Of a DNA stretch of 64,000 bases, positions 62,895-64,000 are shown piece by piece. The notes beneath the pieces were generated by a model, which saw only the letters and a program-made list of their open reading frames with translations, ran no database searches and was not told where the DNA came from. The DNA is from Succinivibrio faecicola (GTDB taxonomy: Bacteria; Pseudomonadota; Gammaproteobacteria; Enterobacterales; Succinivibrionaceae). The first letter of the stretch is position 1. Every line of letters starts with the position of its first letter. Made by a program: the position numbers and the translations under genes. Location of the stretch: positions 124,001-188,000 of the forward strand of contig NZ_JAGFNY010000001.1 of assembly GCF_019448115.1 (NCBI RefSeq), given 5' to 3'.

Positions 62895-64000
62895 TTACGA
62901 GAAAGATAACAGCTTTTTAAGAAAACCAAGTCTTGCAGGTGGATTAATTTTGAAAAGAATAGAAATCTCCTGGAAACAATATGTTTTCTCAACAGGTTCT
63001 AATGAACGCTGTCTTACAAGATTTACGCAGTTTTGAAGAAAATTGTACAGATCTGCTAAGTATGGATAAGCCTCTTTCTGAAGAATTTCAGATAAAAGCT
63101 TTCTTATATCCTTAAGTTCGTCTGAATCATTGTATTTAGGAACTGCAGCAATATCTGTAAATGAATATCCAGTAATAAACTCAAGCCATACTTTAAGATC
63201 AGAGCCTACCCATATATCAGAAAAAACATTCTTAGCCTGCAGATAGAATGACTGAATATTATTAACAGCATAATCAGATGATACTTCTCTATCCTTTCCA
63301 CGACCTTTAACGTCAAAGCTAATAAACAGAAGCTGCCCTGAGTTCTGTCTTATATACCTTGCATCGCGTGCTTCCTTGAAGAAATAGTATTTCTGAGCTG
63401 TTCTGTTCTTCTCATCAATCTTCTTCATTTTCTTAAAATCAAGATATTCATAGCTCTTTTCAGCTCTTGCTCTGAAAGACTGTCTGACAAGAGATGAGAT
63501 TAGTTTCTTTTTCTGAGAAGGATTTAAGAATATATCGAGATTATCAATGATGAAATATGAAAAATGCTCTTTGTTTGCTGAATTTAGACATGAAAAATCG
63601 CCATGAGCTAAAGCAATATTCTTAGCAACTTCAGTCTTATGCTGATAAAGCGCATAAAAACACAGTACCCACAGCTGAATATCAAAATTCATCACTCTGG
63701 TGAAGATAAATGATGCCAGATCGTTTACACCGGTCAGGTTAGAGGATGAGAATGCAACATTGCGCTTGAACTCCCAGTCGTTAGCGTACATTCCAAGCTC
63801 AAACCAGTTGATTCTGTCAGATAAGGTACCATCAAAAAGCTCGTTAATCATCTCATCGGTGGTACTCTCAAAAGAATCACACTCAACATTAAACCACTGT
63901 TTTTTGGTATCAGGAAGAGGCCATATCAGACTCATCTGAAGATTGCCTAATGACAGATTCTTTTTTAGTTTAGGATTTTCAATGCAGTTGTTTAAAAACT
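62895..64000 (-). CDS. unknown cytoplasmic protein, 5' end outside window
   Basis: The frame is open to the right edge; an ATG at 63935 exists, but the 21 codons before it (FLNNCIENPKLKKNLSLGNL, Q) look coding, so the true start is probably outside. At least 368 residues are seen. The protein is helical, rich in aromatic and charged residues, and has no signal peptide or membrane segment. No domain is recognised. It is followed two bases later by mepA. Confidence 0.65.
   Translation of the reverse strand, partial: FLNNCIENPKLKKNLSLGNLQMSLIWPLPDTKKQWFNVECDSFESTTDEMINELFDGTLSDRINWFELGMYANDWEFKRNVAFSSSNLTGVNDLASFIFTRVMNFDIQLWVLCFYALYQHKTEVAKNIALAHGDFSCLNSANKEHFSYFIIDNLDIFLNPSQKKKLISSLVRQSFRARAEKSYEYLDFKKMKKIDEKNRTAQKYYFFKEARDARYIRQNSGQLLFISFDVKGRGKDREVSSDYAVNNIQSFYLQAKNVFSDIWVGSDLKVWLEFITGYSFTDIAAVPKYNDSDELKDIRKLLSEILQKEAYPYLADLYNFLQNCVNLVRQRSLEPVEKTYCFQEISILFKINPPARLGFLKKLLSFS

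Overview
The window looks like chromosomal DNA from an AT-rich, fermentative gammaproteobacterium. The block cmk-rpsA-ihfB-lapA-lapB-pyrF keeps the E. coli gene order, although another gene has been inserted on the opposite strand. The proteins recognised around it (PotG/H/I, DusA, TusE, RibA, MepA, YtfK, SixA, an H-NS-like protein) are of gammaproteobacterial type. Low GC, a class I fumarase, FNR-like operator sequences and a secreted amylase suggest an anaerobic gut or rumen organism, perhaps Succinivibrionaceae. That assignment is inference from gene content and has not been tested.

Layout. 1-11 kb: the end of rplY, a dCMP deaminase, then a minus-strand run (SLC13 transporter, SHMT-like protein, dusA, aldo/keto reductase), a MepM-type M23 endopeptidase, an M20-like protein and an iron-alcohol-dehydrogenase-like gene broken by one amber codon. 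Three of these proteins (SHMT-like, M20-like, iron-ADH-like) lack catalytic residues of their families. 11-22 kb: potGHI without a binding-protein gene, prs, several unknown proteins, a zinc-type macrodomain protein, and lon behind a clear sigma-32-type promoter. 22-31 kb: two adjacent maltose-binding-like lipid-free binding proteins, class I fumarase, ytfK, a secreted AGE-fold protein and sixA. 31-41 kb: an H-NS-like protein, the pyrF-lapB-lapA-ihfB and rpsA-cmk blocks with a Maf/DUF115 gene between them, ribA, a Sel1-like protein behind an FNR-like site, and tusE. 41-43 kb: a large GH13 alpha-amylase.

43-49.4 kb is a gene-poor accessory stretch. It holds a frameshifted ISL3-type transposase remnant, an alanine-rich remnant, two acidic unknown proteins, repeated CAGTACTG motifs, two small ribbon-helix-helix-like proteins, very small hydrophobic ORFs, a PPP-type phosphoesterase and a stop-interrupted ORF. 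It ends at two identical tandem tRNA-Ser(UGA) genes. 49.5-59.4 kb returns to ordinary content: a DUF1036-like protein, a DUF1189-like protein, a BASS transporter, dapE, an arginine cluster argC-argB-argA(GNAT only)-argD, and a pair of secreted proteins sharing an OB-like domain, one fused to a formylglycine-generating-enzyme-like domain.

59.55-61.70 kb is an IS607-type element (serine recombinase TnpA plus TnpB nuclease with an intact DED triad). It sits inside a NUDIX hydrolase gene. Both gene halves are present, and joining them at the junction restores one continuous reading frame, so both ends of the element can be placed to within one or two bases. The window closes with mepA and an unknown protein that runs off the right edge.
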